This document shows positions 43,673-53,211 of a stretch of DNA of 64,000 bases, piece by piece. Positions within the stretch are counted from its first letter, which is position 1; each line of letters begins with the position of its first letter. Position numbers and translations under genes: made by a program. Origin of the DNA: Acidobacteriota bacterium (GTDB taxonomy: Bacteria; Acidobacteriota; Terriglobia; Terriglobales; SCQP01); the NCBI GenBank assembly GCA_004299485.1, contig SCQP01000001.1, forward strand, positions 62,001 through 126,000, in the 5' to 3' direction. A model generated the notes under the pieces. The model ran no database searches and was not told the DNA's origin. It saw only the letters and a list, made by a program, of their open reading frames with translations.

Positions 43673-45307
43673 ATGGCGACACAAACTCCCAACCCGGTTC
43701 CGGTATTCGCGCCTGACGCACCGCAGTTGCGGGCGATAATCGGAGCGTTGGAGCGGATACTGCCATTGGCGCCGCTGCCCTTCCTGATTGGGCGGCGGGC
43801 GACGCATCCGCTGTCGATTCCGCTGCCACAGGTTTCGCGCGATCACGCGCGGATTGAGGCCACCGCGGCCGGCTACGATCTGGTCGATCTGGGCAGCACG
43901 CACGGGACGCTGCTGAATGGCACACGACTGCACGGCCGGCAACAGTTGCGGAACGGCGATGTGATTGAGTTTCCGAACTGCGCGGGCGTGAAGGTCATTT
44001 TCCAGCCGGCCGAGGAAACCGCAAGTCTGTTTCTGACGCAGATGCAGCAGTTGGACACGGCGAGTGAGAGCAACGAGTTTGACCGGCTGCGGCTGCTGCT
44101 GGACTTCAGCCAGCGGCTGCGGAGCGCGGGCGGGCTGGAGGAGATTCTGGCGGCGATGCTGGATGCGGCGCTGCGGCTGACCAAGGCGGAGCGCGGCTTT
44201 GTCTTCCTGCGTGAAGGTGGCGACGGCAACGACACCCTGCGGCTGGCGGCGGGGCGCAGCGCGCCGGGAGAAACGCTGCGCGACGACAGCAGCATTTCGC
44301 ACTCCATTGTGGCGCGGGCGGCGCGTTCGACGGAAGCCTTTCTGATGCACGACAGCCAGCAGCCGGGGCTGGAGCTGGCGCAGAGCGTGGTGGCGCATGC
44401 GCTGCGGACGGTGCTGGCGATCCCGCTGCGGGAGCAAGTGGGCGTGCTTTATCTCGACAGCCACTCGGCCAGCGCGGCGCTGGGTGAGGTGAGCCGCGAA
44501 ATGCTGGATTTGCTGGCCAACGATGCAGCGCAGGTGGTGATCAACGCCCAGCTTGCACGGCAGCAGGAGGAAGCGCGGCTGGCGGCGAAGCTGCTGGAAA
44601 AGGAGCTGCTGCTGGCGGCGGCGATTCAGCAGGGGCTGATGGGATCGTCCCTGCCCCAGGTGGAGTTCGCGCAGCTTGACGGCCTCAGCCAGGCGTGTCT
44701 GCAGATTGGTGGCGATTTTTTTGACGTGGTGACGCGGCCGGAGGCGCCGGAAGTATCGATGGTGCTGGCGGATGTGAGCGGCAAAGGGGCGGCGGCGGCA
44801 CTGTTGGCGGCGTCCTTACAAGGCATGATCCACGCACAACTGCTGGCCGGCGTGGCGCTGGAGGAGATTGCACGGCAGGCGAATCAATTTGTCTTGCAGC
44901 GGCTGGAGGGGGAAAAGTACGCGACCGTGCTGCTGCTGAAGCTGTGGCCCGACGGGGAGATGGAATATCTGAACTGCGGGCACATTCCGCCCATGGCAGT
45001 GCGCGCGGGAGCGTGCACGCTGCTCACGGACGCCAACGTGCCGGTGGGACTGCTGCCCAACGCGACCTATACAGCGGGGCGGCATCAGCTTACAGCGGGC
45101 GAGCGGGTGCTGCTGCTGACCGACGGCGTGACCGAGGCAGCGAACGACCAGAAGGAAATGTTCGGCGATCAGCGGCTGGCACAACTGCTGAGCCACGGCT
45201 GTACGGTGAAAGAACTGGCGGCGGCCGTGCGGGAGTTCTGTCAGGGCGTGCCGCTGGGGGACGATTTGACGGTGCTGGAAGTGCGGTACTTGCCCCAGGA
45301 GCGGTAA
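43673..45307 (+). CDS. FHA-GAF-PP2C (SpoIIE-type) serine phosphatase
   Basis: 544 residues from ATG 43673. FHA domain (about 38-100: IGRRATHPLSIPL, SRDHARIE, STHGTLLNG), GAF domain (about 130-285), short coiled coil, then a SpoIIE phosphatase (about 310-540) with metal-binding GGDFFD, ADVSGKG and DDLTVLEV. The FHA part would bind phosphothreonine and the GAF a small ligand, so the protein can link phospho-signals to dephosphorylation of, for example, anti-sigma antagonists. No partner gene is adjacent. Confidence 0.92.
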   Translation: MATQTPNPVPVFAPDAPQLRAIIGALERILPLAPLPFLIGRRATHPLSIPLPQVSRDHARIEATAAGYDLVDLGSTHGTLLNGTRLHGRQQLRNGDVIEFPNCAGVKVIFQPAEETASLFLTQMQQLDTASESNEFDRLRLLLDFSQRLRSAGGLEEILAAMLDAALRLTKAERGFVFLREGGDGNDTLRLAAGRSAPGETLRDDSSISHSIVARAARSTEAFLMHDSQQPGLELAQSVVAHALRTVLAIPLREQVGVLYLDSHSASAALGEVSREMLDLLANDAAQVVINAQLARQQEEARLAAKLLEKELLLAAAIQQGLMGSSLPQVEFAQLDGLSQACLQIGGDFFDVVTRPEAPEVSMVLADVSGKGAAAALLAASLQGMIHAQLLAGVALEEIARQANQFVLQRLEGEKYATVLLLKLWPDGEMEYLNCGHIPPMAVRAGACTLLTDANVPVGLLPNATYTAGRHQLTAGERVLLLTDGVTEAANDQKEMFGDQRLAQLLSHGCTVKELAAAVREFCQGVPLGDDLTVLEVRYLPQER

Positions 45308-45439
45308 TCGGCTGCGGGCGCGAGGTGGCGGGTTAGCGGATCAGCGTTTCAGTGTGTCAGCAGTCAGCGCATCTGCGGCAGAGTGGCGGCCTGAGAAGGC
45401 GCAGCCGGGCGCGGCGGGTGTACTCCACGTACTCCACGT
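45308..45439. other. Convergent gap between phosphatase and hydrolase genes
   Basis: Contains CAGT-rich short repeats (TTTCAGTGTGTCAGCAGTCAG, 45348-45368, 7-bp steps) and a doubled ACTCCACGT. No clear terminator. Confidence 0.4.
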
Positions 45440-46234
45440 CTAGCGAATGATCCGGGCAATCTGCTTCCAGGCGGCGGTGCGGGCGGCTTTGTTTGCCGGC
45501 GTGGGATCGGGCTGCTCGCCGGCACGCATGAAGCCGTGGCCAGCGCCCTTATAGATGACGGCGCGGTAGCGCTTGTGGAGCTGGGCCAGGAGGGTGCGGG
45601 TGCCGGGGACGGTGAGCGAGACGCGGGCGTCGTTGCCAGCATAAAAGCCATACACGGGAGCGGTGATCTGCTCCACCGCAGTGCGGTCGGGCGGCATGCC
45701 ATAGAACACCAGCGCGGCACGGAGATCGTGGCGATGGGTGGCGTAGCGGAAGCTCTGGGTGCCTCCCCAGCAGAAACCGATGACGTAGAGCTTGCCGTTA
45801 CTGGCAGGCTGCTGCAGGGCCCAGTCGGCGGCGGCATCGAGATCGGCGGCGATTTCGGCGGGCGGCATGGTGACCAGGGCGCGGCTAATGGCAGTTTGGT
45901 TGGGGAAGATGGCGGTGCCTCCGCCCGCGGGGCCCTTGCCGCTGAGCAGATCGGGAGCGATAGCGACGTAGCCTGCGGCGGCGAGCTCATCGGTGACTTC
46001 CTGCGCCCAGGCGCTGAGGCCGAATATTTCGTGAATGACGAGCACCACCGGGCGTGGACCGCTGGTCTCGGGATAAGCGACGAAGGCCTGAAGGGTGCGG
46101 CCCTCCGGATGCAGCAGGACGATCTGGCGATGGCGCGGGGATCGATCGAGGCGCTGCTGGGCCCATTGTTGGGCACTCAGCCCCAGGGCCAAGACCGTGC
46201 AGCATAGCAGAGCCGTAAGGCCAGTACGTTTCAT
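45440..46234 (-). CDS. Dienelactone hydrolase family protein, exported
   Basis: 264 residues with a signal peptide (about 1-22). Alpha/beta hydrolase of the DLH type: HEIFGLSAW (Glu that tunes the nucleophile), Cys nucleophile in GFCWGG, Asp in AGNDARV and His in GAGHGF. Substrate unknown; most relatives hydrolyse dienelactones or simple esters. Confidence 0.9.
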   Translation of the reverse strand: MKRTGLTALLCCTVLALGLSAQQWAQQRLDRSPRHRQIVLLHPEGRTLQAFVAYPETSGPRPVVLVIHEIFGLSAWAQEVTDELAAAGYVAIAPDLLSGKGPAGGGTAIFPNQTAISRALVTMPPAEIAADLDAAADWALQQPASNGKLYVIGFCWGGTQSFRYATHRHDLRAALVFYGMPPDRTAVEQITAPVYGFYAGNDARVSLTVPGTRTLLAQLHKRYRAVIYKGAGHGFMRAGEQPDPTPANKAARTAAWKQIARIIR

Positions 46235-46679
46235 AGGTGGCTCGCCACTTTTTGCCCTGGTCGCTCCCGCTGGTCGCTGGGAGTGCGGGCTTCGATTCCC
46301 GGCAGGGTGCGCCCGCTGGCGCTCCGGGCTCCTCCAAGGTACCGCCAGAAGTACCCTACCACGATTTTTTCCTAAAGTTCAGGTGGCAGGCTGCCGATGA
46401 GAGACGTGGGAGATCAGGGCACATTCATGAGGCGCTGCCTGAGTCAATTGTGGCCAGGTCGATGAGGTGGGAGTGAATGTTACAAAAGGTGCGATGCGCG
46501 GGAAGGGCACGGCTGGCGTCGCGTAGTGCGTGCCGGGCGGACGGGGCGCGAGGCATACGCGGCCCGCGGTTGAAAACAGGGCGTTTGGGGTTCCACTCTC
46601 CGGGTTTGGCCACCGGCATGCAGTTAGTAATATCGGCGGCACTGTCCGCTTGCTTTATCACACTCGGGAGGAACGCTCA
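46235..46679 (+). promoter_or_regulatory. Leader region of the Tad pilus operon
   Basis: 445 bp without a supported gene. A candidate promoter is TTGGCC (46606-46611), 16 nt, TAATAT (46628-46633), placing the transcript start about 40 nt before flp. The pilin has GGAGG 8 nt before its ATG. A palindromic GGTAC-N7-AGTACC with a following T-run (46337-46378) may end a transcript. A tRNA T-arm look-alike near 46285 was not accepted. Confidence 0.35.
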
Positions 46680-46850
46680 ATGACTTCATTTATGTCTCGC
46701 TTGTGGAATGACGATCGCGGTCAGGATATGGCCGAGTATGCCATCATGCTCGGCGTGATCGCCGCGGTGGTGATCGGGGTGATCGCGACGCTGGGGAGCA
46801 CGATCTCCGGCATCTTCACCAAGATCACCGGCCAGATCGCGGGCTCGTAA
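46680..46850 (+). CDS. flp: Flp/Fap-type pilin
   Basis: 56 residues. Short basic leader ending G14, then QDMAEYAIMLGVIAAVVIG: cleavage by the prepilin peptidase after Gly with Glu at +5 and Tyr at +6, the Flp hallmark. It forms the adhesive Tad pilus fibre. First gene of the Tad operon, strong ribosome-binding site. Confidence 0.95.
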   Translation: MTSFMSRLWNDDRGQDMAEYAIMLGVIAAVVIGVIATLGSTISGIFTKITGQIAGS

Positions 46851-46858
46851 GCGCAGCG

Positions 46859-47359
46859 ATGGTCTGGCGGATTTTCGTGCTGGCGGTGGCGCTGGCGGCG
46901 GCAGTGTGGGATCTGGAGTGGCGCCGGATTCCGAAGTGGCTGTCGCTGCCAGCCGCCGCCGCCGGTCTTCTCTATCACTTTATTGCCGGAGGCCTGGGCG
47001 GCGCGCTTGCCGCCCTGCTCCTGGGACTCGGGTTGGGCGTGTTGTTGCTGCAGCTGGGCGCCATTGCCGGGGGCGACGTGAAATGGCTCGGGGCGGTGGG
47101 TGCGCTGCTGGGATTGCGGTTATGGTTCTGGAGCCTCGAATTCGGATTGCTGGCGGCGGGCCTGATGGCGCTGGGACAGATGGCGCGGCGGGGGCGGCTG
47201 GCGTTTGTGTTCGACGATTTGGGCGCGGTGATTGCGGGCTGGCGCACGCATGGCCTGCGGGCGAACCCCGAGCACAGTATCGATACGCCGGGGGCGATCA
47301 CGGCGCCGTTTGCCGTCGCCATGCTGGCGGGCGTGGCCTGCGCACTGCTGGTGCTATGA
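46859..47359 (+). CDS. Prepilin peptidase TadV/CpaA (A24)
   Basis: 166 residues, several membrane helices. The two catalytic Asp are in AAVWDLEWRRIP (near 18) and GGDVKWLGAVG (near 73). It processes Flp and the TadE-type pseudopilins. Stop overlaps tadE ATG. Confidence 0.9.
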   Translation: MVWRIFVLAVALAAAVWDLEWRRIPKWLSLPAAAAGLLYHFIAGGLGGALAALLLGLGLGVLLLQLGAIAGGDVKWLGAVGALLGLRLWFWSLEFGLLAAGLMALGQMARRGRLAFVFDDLGAVIAGWRTHGLRANPEHSIDTPGAITAPFAVAMLAGVACALLVL

Positions 47360-47784
47360 AGCGGGCGGGGCGCCAGGATGGGCAGACGATCGCGGAAATG
47401 GCGCTGGTGCTACCGCTGGTGCTGTTGCTGATTTTTGGCGTGATCGGGCTGGCGCGACTGGCGAATGTGAACGAAGCGCTGCACAACGCCTGCCGGGAGG
47501 GCGCGCGCTGGTCGGCGGTGCCGGACGCCTCGACGGGGGCGCTGCCAAGCGCGAGTGACGTGACCAATCGCGTGATTCAGTACGCGGCGGATGACGGGAT
47601 CACCTTGACCTCGAGTGAGATCACGGTGAATCAGGATGTGGTGCAGACGGTGAACGGGCTGGCGACGACGTTCAGCCAGGTGCAGGTGAGCTATGGATTT
47701 CAGTTCATCCCGTCGCTGCTGGCGGCGCTGGTGCCCTCGGTGACGCTGCAGCCGCAAGCGGTGATGCGCAATGAGACGAATTAA
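47356..47784 (+). CDS. TadE-like pseudopilin
   Basis: 142 residues. Prepilin-like N-terminus GQTIAEMALVLPLVLLLIFG followed by NACREGARWSAV, typical of TadE. A minor pilin needed for pilus assembly. Overlaps tadV (ATGA) and the second TadE-like gene by 14 nt. Confidence 0.9.
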   Translation: MKRAGRQDGQTIAEMALVLPLVLLLIFGVIGLARLANVNEALHNACREGARWSAVPDASTGALPSASDVTNRVIQYAADDGITLTSSEITVNQDVVQTVNGLATTFSQVQVSYGFQFIPSLLAALVPSVTLQPQAVMRNETN

Positions 47785-48202
47785 CCGCAACCAGGGGCAG
47801 CGGGGAGCGGAGCTGGTGGAGTTTGCTATTACGCTGCCATTCATCGCGCTGTTGCTGCTGATTGTGGGGCAGGTGGCGTCGGCGGTTTCGGTGCAGCAGG
47901 TGTTGAGCAACGCGGTGCGCGAGGGTGCGCGGCTGGCGGTGGTGCCGGGCGAATACGGCCAGACCAGCGAGGTACAGAACCGCGTGGTGGCGTATGCGGC
48001 GGCCAACGGGATCACGCTGGCGGCGAGCGCGGTGACGGTGAATCAGAACGAGCTGGTGAGTCCGAGCGGGGGCGCGTGCAGCGCGACGAACCCATGCCTG
48101 AAAGCGTCGCGCGTGAGCGTGACCTACGACTACCCGCTGGCGCTGCTGCTGGGCACGAATATGCAGTTGGGCGCGGCGGTGGAAATGAGGAATTTTTACT
48201 GA
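47771..48202 (+). CDS. Second TadE-like pseudopilin
   Basis: 143 residues: RGAELVEFAITLPFIALLLL then NAVREGARLAVV, parallel to the previous gene. It has two Cys (GGACSATNPC) that may form a disulphide in a short loop. Confidence 0.9.
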   Translation: MRRINRNQGQRGAELVEFAITLPFIALLLLIVGQVASAVSVQQVLSNAVREGARLAVVPGEYGQTSEVQNRVVAYAAANGITLAASAVTVNQNELVSPSGGACSATNPCLKASRVSVTYDYPLALLLGTNMQLGAAVEMRNFY

Positions 48203-48203
48203 T

Positions 48204-49049
48204 ATGAAGCGGAAACGGCTTTTCTTGTTGGCGGTTCTGGCACTGGCCATGGCGGCACTGGTGAGCCTGGCGGTAAGCCGGCTGATGCCCGGGCACAGTG
48301 CCACGGCCGCTCCCCCCACCCAAGTCGTAGTCGCGGCGGCCAAAGCGCTGAATGTGGGCGCGCAGATGCAGGCGGAAGACCTGCGGCTGCTGCGGCTGCC
48401 GCCGGCCGCGCTGCCGGCGCATGTGTATACATCGATCAAGCAGTTGGCGGGACGGGTACTGACCTCGCCGGTCGTGCCCAACCAGGTGATTGTGGGTGAG
48501 ATGGTGGCGCAGCCGGGCACGGGCGTGGGGCTGCCGCCGCTGATTCCGCCGGGCATGCGGGCGGTGTCGGTGAAGGTCAACGACGTGGTTTCGGTGGCAG
48601 GGTTTGCGCTGCCGGGCACGCATGTGGATGTGCTGCTGACGGGCAATCCGCGCGCCAACAGCAATCCCGCGGATGTAACGACGGTGACGCTGCTGAAGAA
48701 CGTGCAGGTGCTGACCGCGGGCCAGCAGCTCGAGCAGCGGACGAACGGCAAGCCGGAGCAGGTGACGGTGATCACGCTGTTGGTTTCGCCGGAGGGAGCG
48801 GAAAAGCTGGCGATGGCGGATGGATTTGGGCACCTGCAACTGGCGCTGCGCAATCCGCTCGATCGCAAAACGGACAAGACGCTGCCGCTGCACAACGCGA
48901 GCTTGTACTACCTGCCGGAGGCGCGGCGCCGGAGCGGCAGTGGCGTGGTGCGGACGCATGCGGACCCGCCGCCGCGGGTCTGGACGGTGGAGATGATCAG
49001 CGGCAACCAGCAGCAGGCGGTGAAATTTACGGCGGCGGGGGGTAGGTAG
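48204..49049 (+). CDS. cpaB: Tad pilus assembly protein CpaB/RcpC
   Basis: 281 residues. N-terminal membrane anchor, an SAF domain (VVVAAAKALNVGAQMQAEDL, about 40-105), then RcpC-type region (MRAVSVKVNDVVSVAGFALP). Stabilises the secretin CpaC encoded next. Confidence 0.92.
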   Translation: MKRKRLFLLAVLALAMAALVSLAVSRLMPGHSATAAPPTQVVVAAAKALNVGAQMQAEDLRLLRLPPAALPAHVYTSIKQLAGRVLTSPVVPNQVIVGEMVAQPGTGVGLPPLIPPGMRAVSVKVNDVVSVAGFALPGTHVDVLLTGNPRANSNPADVTTVTLLKNVQVLTAGQQLEQRTNGKPEQVTVITLLVSPEGAEKLAMADGFGHLQLALRNPLDRKTDKTLPLHNASLYYLPEARRRSGSGVVRTHADPPPRVWTVEMISGNQQQAVKFTAAGGR

Positions 49050-49051
49050 CC

Positions 49052-50842
49052 ATGAGCCGGAGACAAATACGAATCCTGCGGGCAGTGCTGCACGGGTTGC
49101 TGGCGGCGCTGGCGATGCTGGCGCTGGGCGGGCTGCGGGTGGCGTGGGCCGAAGGGACACAGCCGAAACCGGATGCACCGCACGATAAGGTGGCCACCGC
49201 GACCGCCAACCGGCTGCATCTGGCGCCGCTGGCGCTGGGATTACAGAGCCAATTGCAGCTTGTCAATCCGCTGGCTGCGCCCCGGAAGAGCGTGCGGCAG
49301 GTGACGCTGCCGGCGCGGGCGCCGCTGGCGCTGCCGGCCGCGGCGCCGCGCTCGGCGGCTGCGACATGGCAGGCAAATGTGAATCCGGTCGCGCTGCTGC
49401 ATGCCCTCCAGGCACAGGTGGTGCGGCCGCCGACTGCCGCCGCGCCACCGGCTGCAGATCGTCCGGAGGCGCTGGCGTATTTTCGCGCTCCTTTGCTGCC
49501 ACCCCCTCCGGAAGAACCGGAAGCGAGCGCGGCGGAAGCGTTTCCGGCGCCGACAGCGATGGGCATTCCGGTCGATCTGAACCTGACGACGCATCACAGT
49601 CTGCTGGTAAACAGCCCAATCGCACTGAAGCGGGTTTCGATCACGGACACGTCGGTGGCGCAGGCGGTGGTGGTGTCGCCGCATCAGGTGCTGATTCAGG
49701 GGCGGGCGCCCGGCGAAGTGTCGCTGCTGCTGTGGGATGCGGATGCGAATGCGCGGGCGTATACCATCCGTGTGCAGCTTGATCCGCGGCCCCTGCAGGC
49801 GGAACTGCGGCGGCTATTTCCGGCGAGTCCGGTGAGCGTGAGTGCCAGCGGGGATGCGCTGGTGGTCTCCGGCACGCTGCCCAACGCAGCGACCGCGAAG
49901 CGCGTCCTCACCGTGGCGGGCGGATTCACGCCGCATGTGGTCAACGACCTGAACGTATACCAGCCCAGCGATCCTGGCCAGATCCTGCTGCAGGTGCGGT
50001 TTGCCGAGATTGACCGGAGCGCGGTATCGCAATTTGGCGCGGATCTGCTGTCGACGGGCGCGGGCAACACGGTGGGCACGATTGGCACGGGACAGTTTGG
50101 GGGCGCGACCTCCGTCACGGCGCCGGCCGGGTCCGGCTCGCAATCGCAGTCGCAATCCGGCGGCTCTTCGCTGACCGGCAAGGACGCGAAGATCGGGTTG
50201 ACCGATTTACTCAACGTGTTTCTGTTCCGCAGGGACGCCAATTTGGGAGTGACATTACAGGCGCTGGAGCAGAGGAATCTGCTGCAAATTCTGGCGGAGC
50301 CGAACCTGGTCGCCATGGATGGCAAAGAAGCGAGCTTCCTGGCGGGCGGCGAGTTTCCCTTCCCGGTGGTGCAGGGTCAGGGGGCGATCAATAACGTCAC
50401 CATTCAGTTCAAGCCGTTTGGCGTGAACCTGCATTTCAAACCCACCATCCTCCCCGATGGCACCATTGATCTGCAAGTCTCGCCCGAGGTGAGCGCGCTG
50501 GATTTTTCCAACGCGCTCACCGTTTCCGGATTTCTGATTCCAGCGCTGAGCACGCGGCGCGCGTCGACGGAACTGGAGCTGCGCGACGGCCAGAGCTTCG
50601 TGATCGCCGGGCTGATGGATAACCGGCTGACGCGCAATGTGTCGAAGATTCCGGGGCTGGGGGATATTCCGATTCTGGGGAAATTCTTCACCAGCCACAA
50701 CGATAACAAGACGCGGACCGAGCTGATGGTGGTGGTGACCGCGCATCTGGTGCATGCCAGCAACACGCCGCCCAAGCCGCTGAAGATGGTCGAGCCATTT
50801 CTAAACCCGCAGAAATATGACCGCAACGGAGGTGGGTTGTGA
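49052..50842 (+). CDS. cpaC: Tad secretin CpaC/RcpA
   Basis: 596 residues. Signal peptide (about 10-35), Ala/Pro-rich linker, pilus-formation N-domain (about 170-240), BON-like segment (about 245-305), and secretin domain (about 310-580) with GGEFPFPVVQG, QFKPFGVNL and FVIAGLMDN. Forms the outer-membrane channel. A Gly/Ser/Gln low-complexity loop lies at about 350-370. Stop overlaps tadG-like GTG. Confidence 0.93.
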   Translation: MSRRQIRILRAVLHGLLAALAMLALGGLRVAWAEGTQPKPDAPHDKVATATANRLHLAPLALGLQSQLQLVNPLAAPRKSVRQVTLPARAPLALPAAAPRSAAATWQANVNPVALLHALQAQVVRPPTAAAPPAADRPEALAYFRAPLLPPPPEEPEASAAEAFPAPTAMGIPVDLNLTTHHSLLVNSPIALKRVSITDTSVAQAVVVSPHQVLIQGRAPGEVSLLLWDADANARAYTIRVQLDPRPLQAELRRLFPASPVSVSASGDALVVSGTLPNAATAKRVLTVAGGFTPHVVNDLNVYQPSDPGQILLQVRFAEIDRSAVSQFGADLLSTGAGNTVGTIGTGQFGGATSVTAPAGSGSQSQSQSGGSSLTGKDAKIGLTDLLNVFLFRRDANLGVTLQALEQRNLLQILAEPNLVAMDGKEASFLAGGEFPFPVVQGQGAINNVTIQFKPFGVNLHFKPTILPDGTIDLQVSPEVSALDFSNALTVSGFLIPALSTRRASTELELRDGQSFVIAGLMDNRLTRNVSKIPGLGDIPILGKFFTSHNDNKTRTELMVVVTAHLVHASNTPPKPLKMVEPFLNPQKYDRNGGGL

Positions 50843-51951
50843 AACGGGCGCAGGCGCGGCGGCGGCAGGAGGGCGTCACGGTAGTGCTGATGGCGCTGGT
50901 GCTGACGGCGCTGTGCGGGATGGCGGCGCTGGCGGTGGATGTGGGGGTACTGCTGAGCGCCAAGAACGCGGCCCAGAATGCGGCGGATGCGGCGGCGCTG
51001 GCGGGAGCGTTTACCTTTCTGGATCCGGCAAGCGTGCAGCCCCTGGCGGCAACCAACGCCGCCATCGCGATTGGCGACAGCAATCCGATTCTGAGCCAGA
51101 ACGCGGTAGTGACGACCTCGGACGTGACCGTGGATACCAACACGCGCGAGGTGACGGTGAATGTGGAGCGCAGCGGGAGCAGCGCGGTGCCGACGTTTTT
51201 TGCGCGCGTGCTGGGGATCAACTCCGCCAACGTGGCCGCGACGGCGACGGCGGTAGCCTCGCCCTATGCGACCGGCTCGGCCTGCCTGCGGCCGATTTTC
51301 GTGCCAAATACGATTCTGAGTGCACTGCCGCCGGCGCAGGCGTGTACTGCGGGACAGACGATTCTGGGAACAGACGGCATGCCTACGGCCTGGATGCTGG
51401 CGCAGATCGGCTCGCTGCATGACCTGCGGCCGACCAGCCCGGGCAGCGCGCTGGCGCCGAGCCAATTCTACTCGCTCAACCTGGGCGGCTCCAATAACGG
51501 CGCCGACGCGTATAGCTGCAGCCTTTCTTCCACGACGCTGGTCGCCTGCGGAGTTTCGCCGGGGATTGCGACCTGTGGCAGCTCCTACCCGACCGAGACC
51601 GGGAACATGGATGGCCCGACCAAGCAAGGCATTGACAATCTAGTGGGACCGACGCCGGATACCTGGTTGGGCACGGGCGCGTACGAAAGCGCGAGCGGCA
51701 CGGTGAGTGACACCAGCAATCAGTTGATCGTGGCGCCGATCTGGGATGACTGCAACAACACCGTGAGTTCGGGCACGCAGTTGGTCACGATTATCGGCTA
51801 CAGCAACTGGTTCATCCAGGGGATGACCAGCAATGACGTCAGCGCCTACTTCCTGAACGCCGCGGGCTGCCCCGGCGCCGGCGGGACGGGGGGAGGAGCC
51901 GCGGCGCAGAACGCGAGCTTGGGGATTCCGGTACATCTGGTGCATCCGTAA
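50839..51951 (+). CDS. TadG-like protein (Tad domain, pilus locus)
   Basis: 370 residues, GTG start with GGAGG 6 nt before. N-terminus GVTVVLMALVLTALCGMAALAVDVG is the Tad/TadG signature, followed by NAAQNAADAAALAGA. The C-terminal half has Cys-rich Gly/Ser/Asn sequence as in exported proteins. Role in pilus assembly or cell anchoring is assumed. Confidence 0.88.
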   Translation: MKRAQARRRQEGVTVVLMALVLTALCGMAALAVDVGVLLSAKNAAQNAADAAALAGAFTFLDPASVQPLAATNAAIAIGDSNPILSQNAVVTTSDVTVDTNTREVTVNVERSGSSAVPTFFARVLGINSANVAATATAVASPYATGSACLRPIFVPNTILSALPPAQACTAGQTILGTDGMPTAWMLAQIGSLHDLRPTSPGSALAPSQFYSLNLGGSNNGADAYSCSLSSTTLVACGVSPGIATCGSSYPTETGNMDGPTKQGIDNLVGPTPDTWLGTGAYESASGTVSDTSNQLIVAPIWDDCNNTVSSGTQLVTIIGYSNWFIQGMTSNDVSAYFLNAAGCPGAGGTGGGAAAQNASLGIPVHLVHP

Positions 51952-51994
51952 CGGAGGCCGGGTCCCTGGTGAGCGGCGGGGGATTGAGTAGAGC

Positions 51995-53194
51995 ATGGCG
52001 ACGAAGTTCACAATTTTTGCGGAGGACGAGGGGCAGCGGCGGCAGATCGAGCGCGCGTTGCTGGAGGCGGCGGGCTGCGTCCTGGCGGGAACGACGCTGC
52101 CGGTGCCGCAGCCCTTTATTGGCGGGGACGCGCTGCTGCGGCTGGTGCAGAACCAGGCGGCGGAGGCGGCGCTGGTGGCGCTGCCGGAGAACGGGCCGGG
52201 CATGGACGCGGCCTGCGCACTGATTACCTGGCTGCGGAGCAACTTTGCGCAGATGGCGGTGATGGCGGTGGGGCCGCTGGAGCCGTCGGTGATGATCGTG
52301 GCGGCCATGCGGGCCGGAGCGTGCGAATACCTGGAGCGGCCGCTGCACGCCGACGCGGTGGCGGAAGCCGTAGCGCGGGCGGCAGGCCAGAAACAGGCGC
52401 TGGTGCGCTCGAACGTGCGCGGCAAACTGATTGCGGTGCTGGGGGCGCGGGGCGGCTGTGGCGCGACCACAGTGGCGGTGAACCTGGCGCTGGCGATGCA
52501 GGCGCAACGGCGACAATCCGACGCGCCGGTGCTGCTGCTGGACGCCGCGCCGCTGGGGCATGCGGCGCTGCATCTGAACCTGAAGCCGCAGTTCGGATTT
52601 GCGGATTTGCTGGGCAGCAGCGGCCGGCTGGATGCGGCACTGCTGCAGACGCTGCTGGCGCGGCACGCCAGCGGGATCGATCTGCTGGCGGGCCCGGCGG
52701 CGCCGCTGCCGGCACTCAGCGGCGAGGGCGGGCAAAGCGGCTGGCTGGAGCTGCTGCTTACGTTGCGGCCGCTGGTGGTCGCGGACCTTTCGGCGCGCCT
52801 CGACCGCTTGACGCAAACCATTCTGGCGCGGGCGGACCGGATCCTGCTGGTGGCGCAGAGCGACATGGTGACGCTGTGGAGCGCCGCCAAGGTGCAGCAA
52901 TACCTGAACCGGACCGAACACCTGCGGCTGGAAATGATTCTGAACCGCCAGGGCGCGGCGCCCGCGGTGGACGACGACGCGGTAGCGTCGCTGACCGGCG
53001 TACCGGTGCTGGGGAAGCTGCCGAACGCGCCTGCACTACTGATGCGGGCTATCGAGCGCGGGCAGCCGCCAGCGCTTAAAGCCAACCATGATTTTGGCAG
53101 CAGCTTCCGCGACCTGGCGTCGCTGCTGCTGGGCCGGCCGGCGCCGCGGCGGCGCTGGCTGCCCTTTTTGCGGCCCCACGCCGTACAGAGTTGA
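51995..53194 (+). CDS. CpaE/TadZ-like ATPase with receiver-like domain
   Basis: 399 residues. Residues about 5-125 resemble a response-regulator fold; residues 145-390 are a MinD/ParA-type domain with the deviant Walker A GARGGCGATTVAVNLA (near 149) and LLLDAAP. It positions the Tad machine in the cell. The missing Lys of a standard ParA loop agrees with CpaE proteins having weak or no ATPase activity. Confidence 0.9.
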   Translation: MATKFTIFAEDEGQRRQIERALLEAAGCVLAGTTLPVPQPFIGGDALLRLVQNQAAEAALVALPENGPGMDAACALITWLRSNFAQMAVMAVGPLEPSVMIVAAMRAGACEYLERPLHADAVAEAVARAAGQKQALVRSNVRGKLIAVLGARGGCGATTVAVNLALAMQAQRRQSDAPVLLLDAAPLGHAALHLNLKPQFGFADLLGSSGRLDAALLQTLLARHASGIDLLAGPAAPLPALSGEGGQSGWLELLLTLRPLVVADLSARLDRLTQTILARADRILLVAQSDMVTLWSAAKVQQYLNRTEHLRLEMILNRQGAAPAVDDDAVASLTGVPVLGKLPNAPALLMRAIERGQPPALKANHDFGSSFRDLASLLLGRPAPRRRWLPFLRPHAVQS

Positions 53195-53211
53195 CCTGGA
53201 GGTAAATTACG

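Noticed and set aside
46270-46320. tRNA-like T-arm (CGGGC-TTCGATT-CCCG)
   Set aside because: The surrounding bases do not form a cloverleaf: no matching acceptor stem, D-arm or anticodon arm could be drawn.
46480-46680. Sigma-54 promoter before flp (GGCAC...TTGC)
   Set aside because: The distance between the GG and GC elements is 12 nt rather than the required 10, and no enhancer-type site or activator gene is near.
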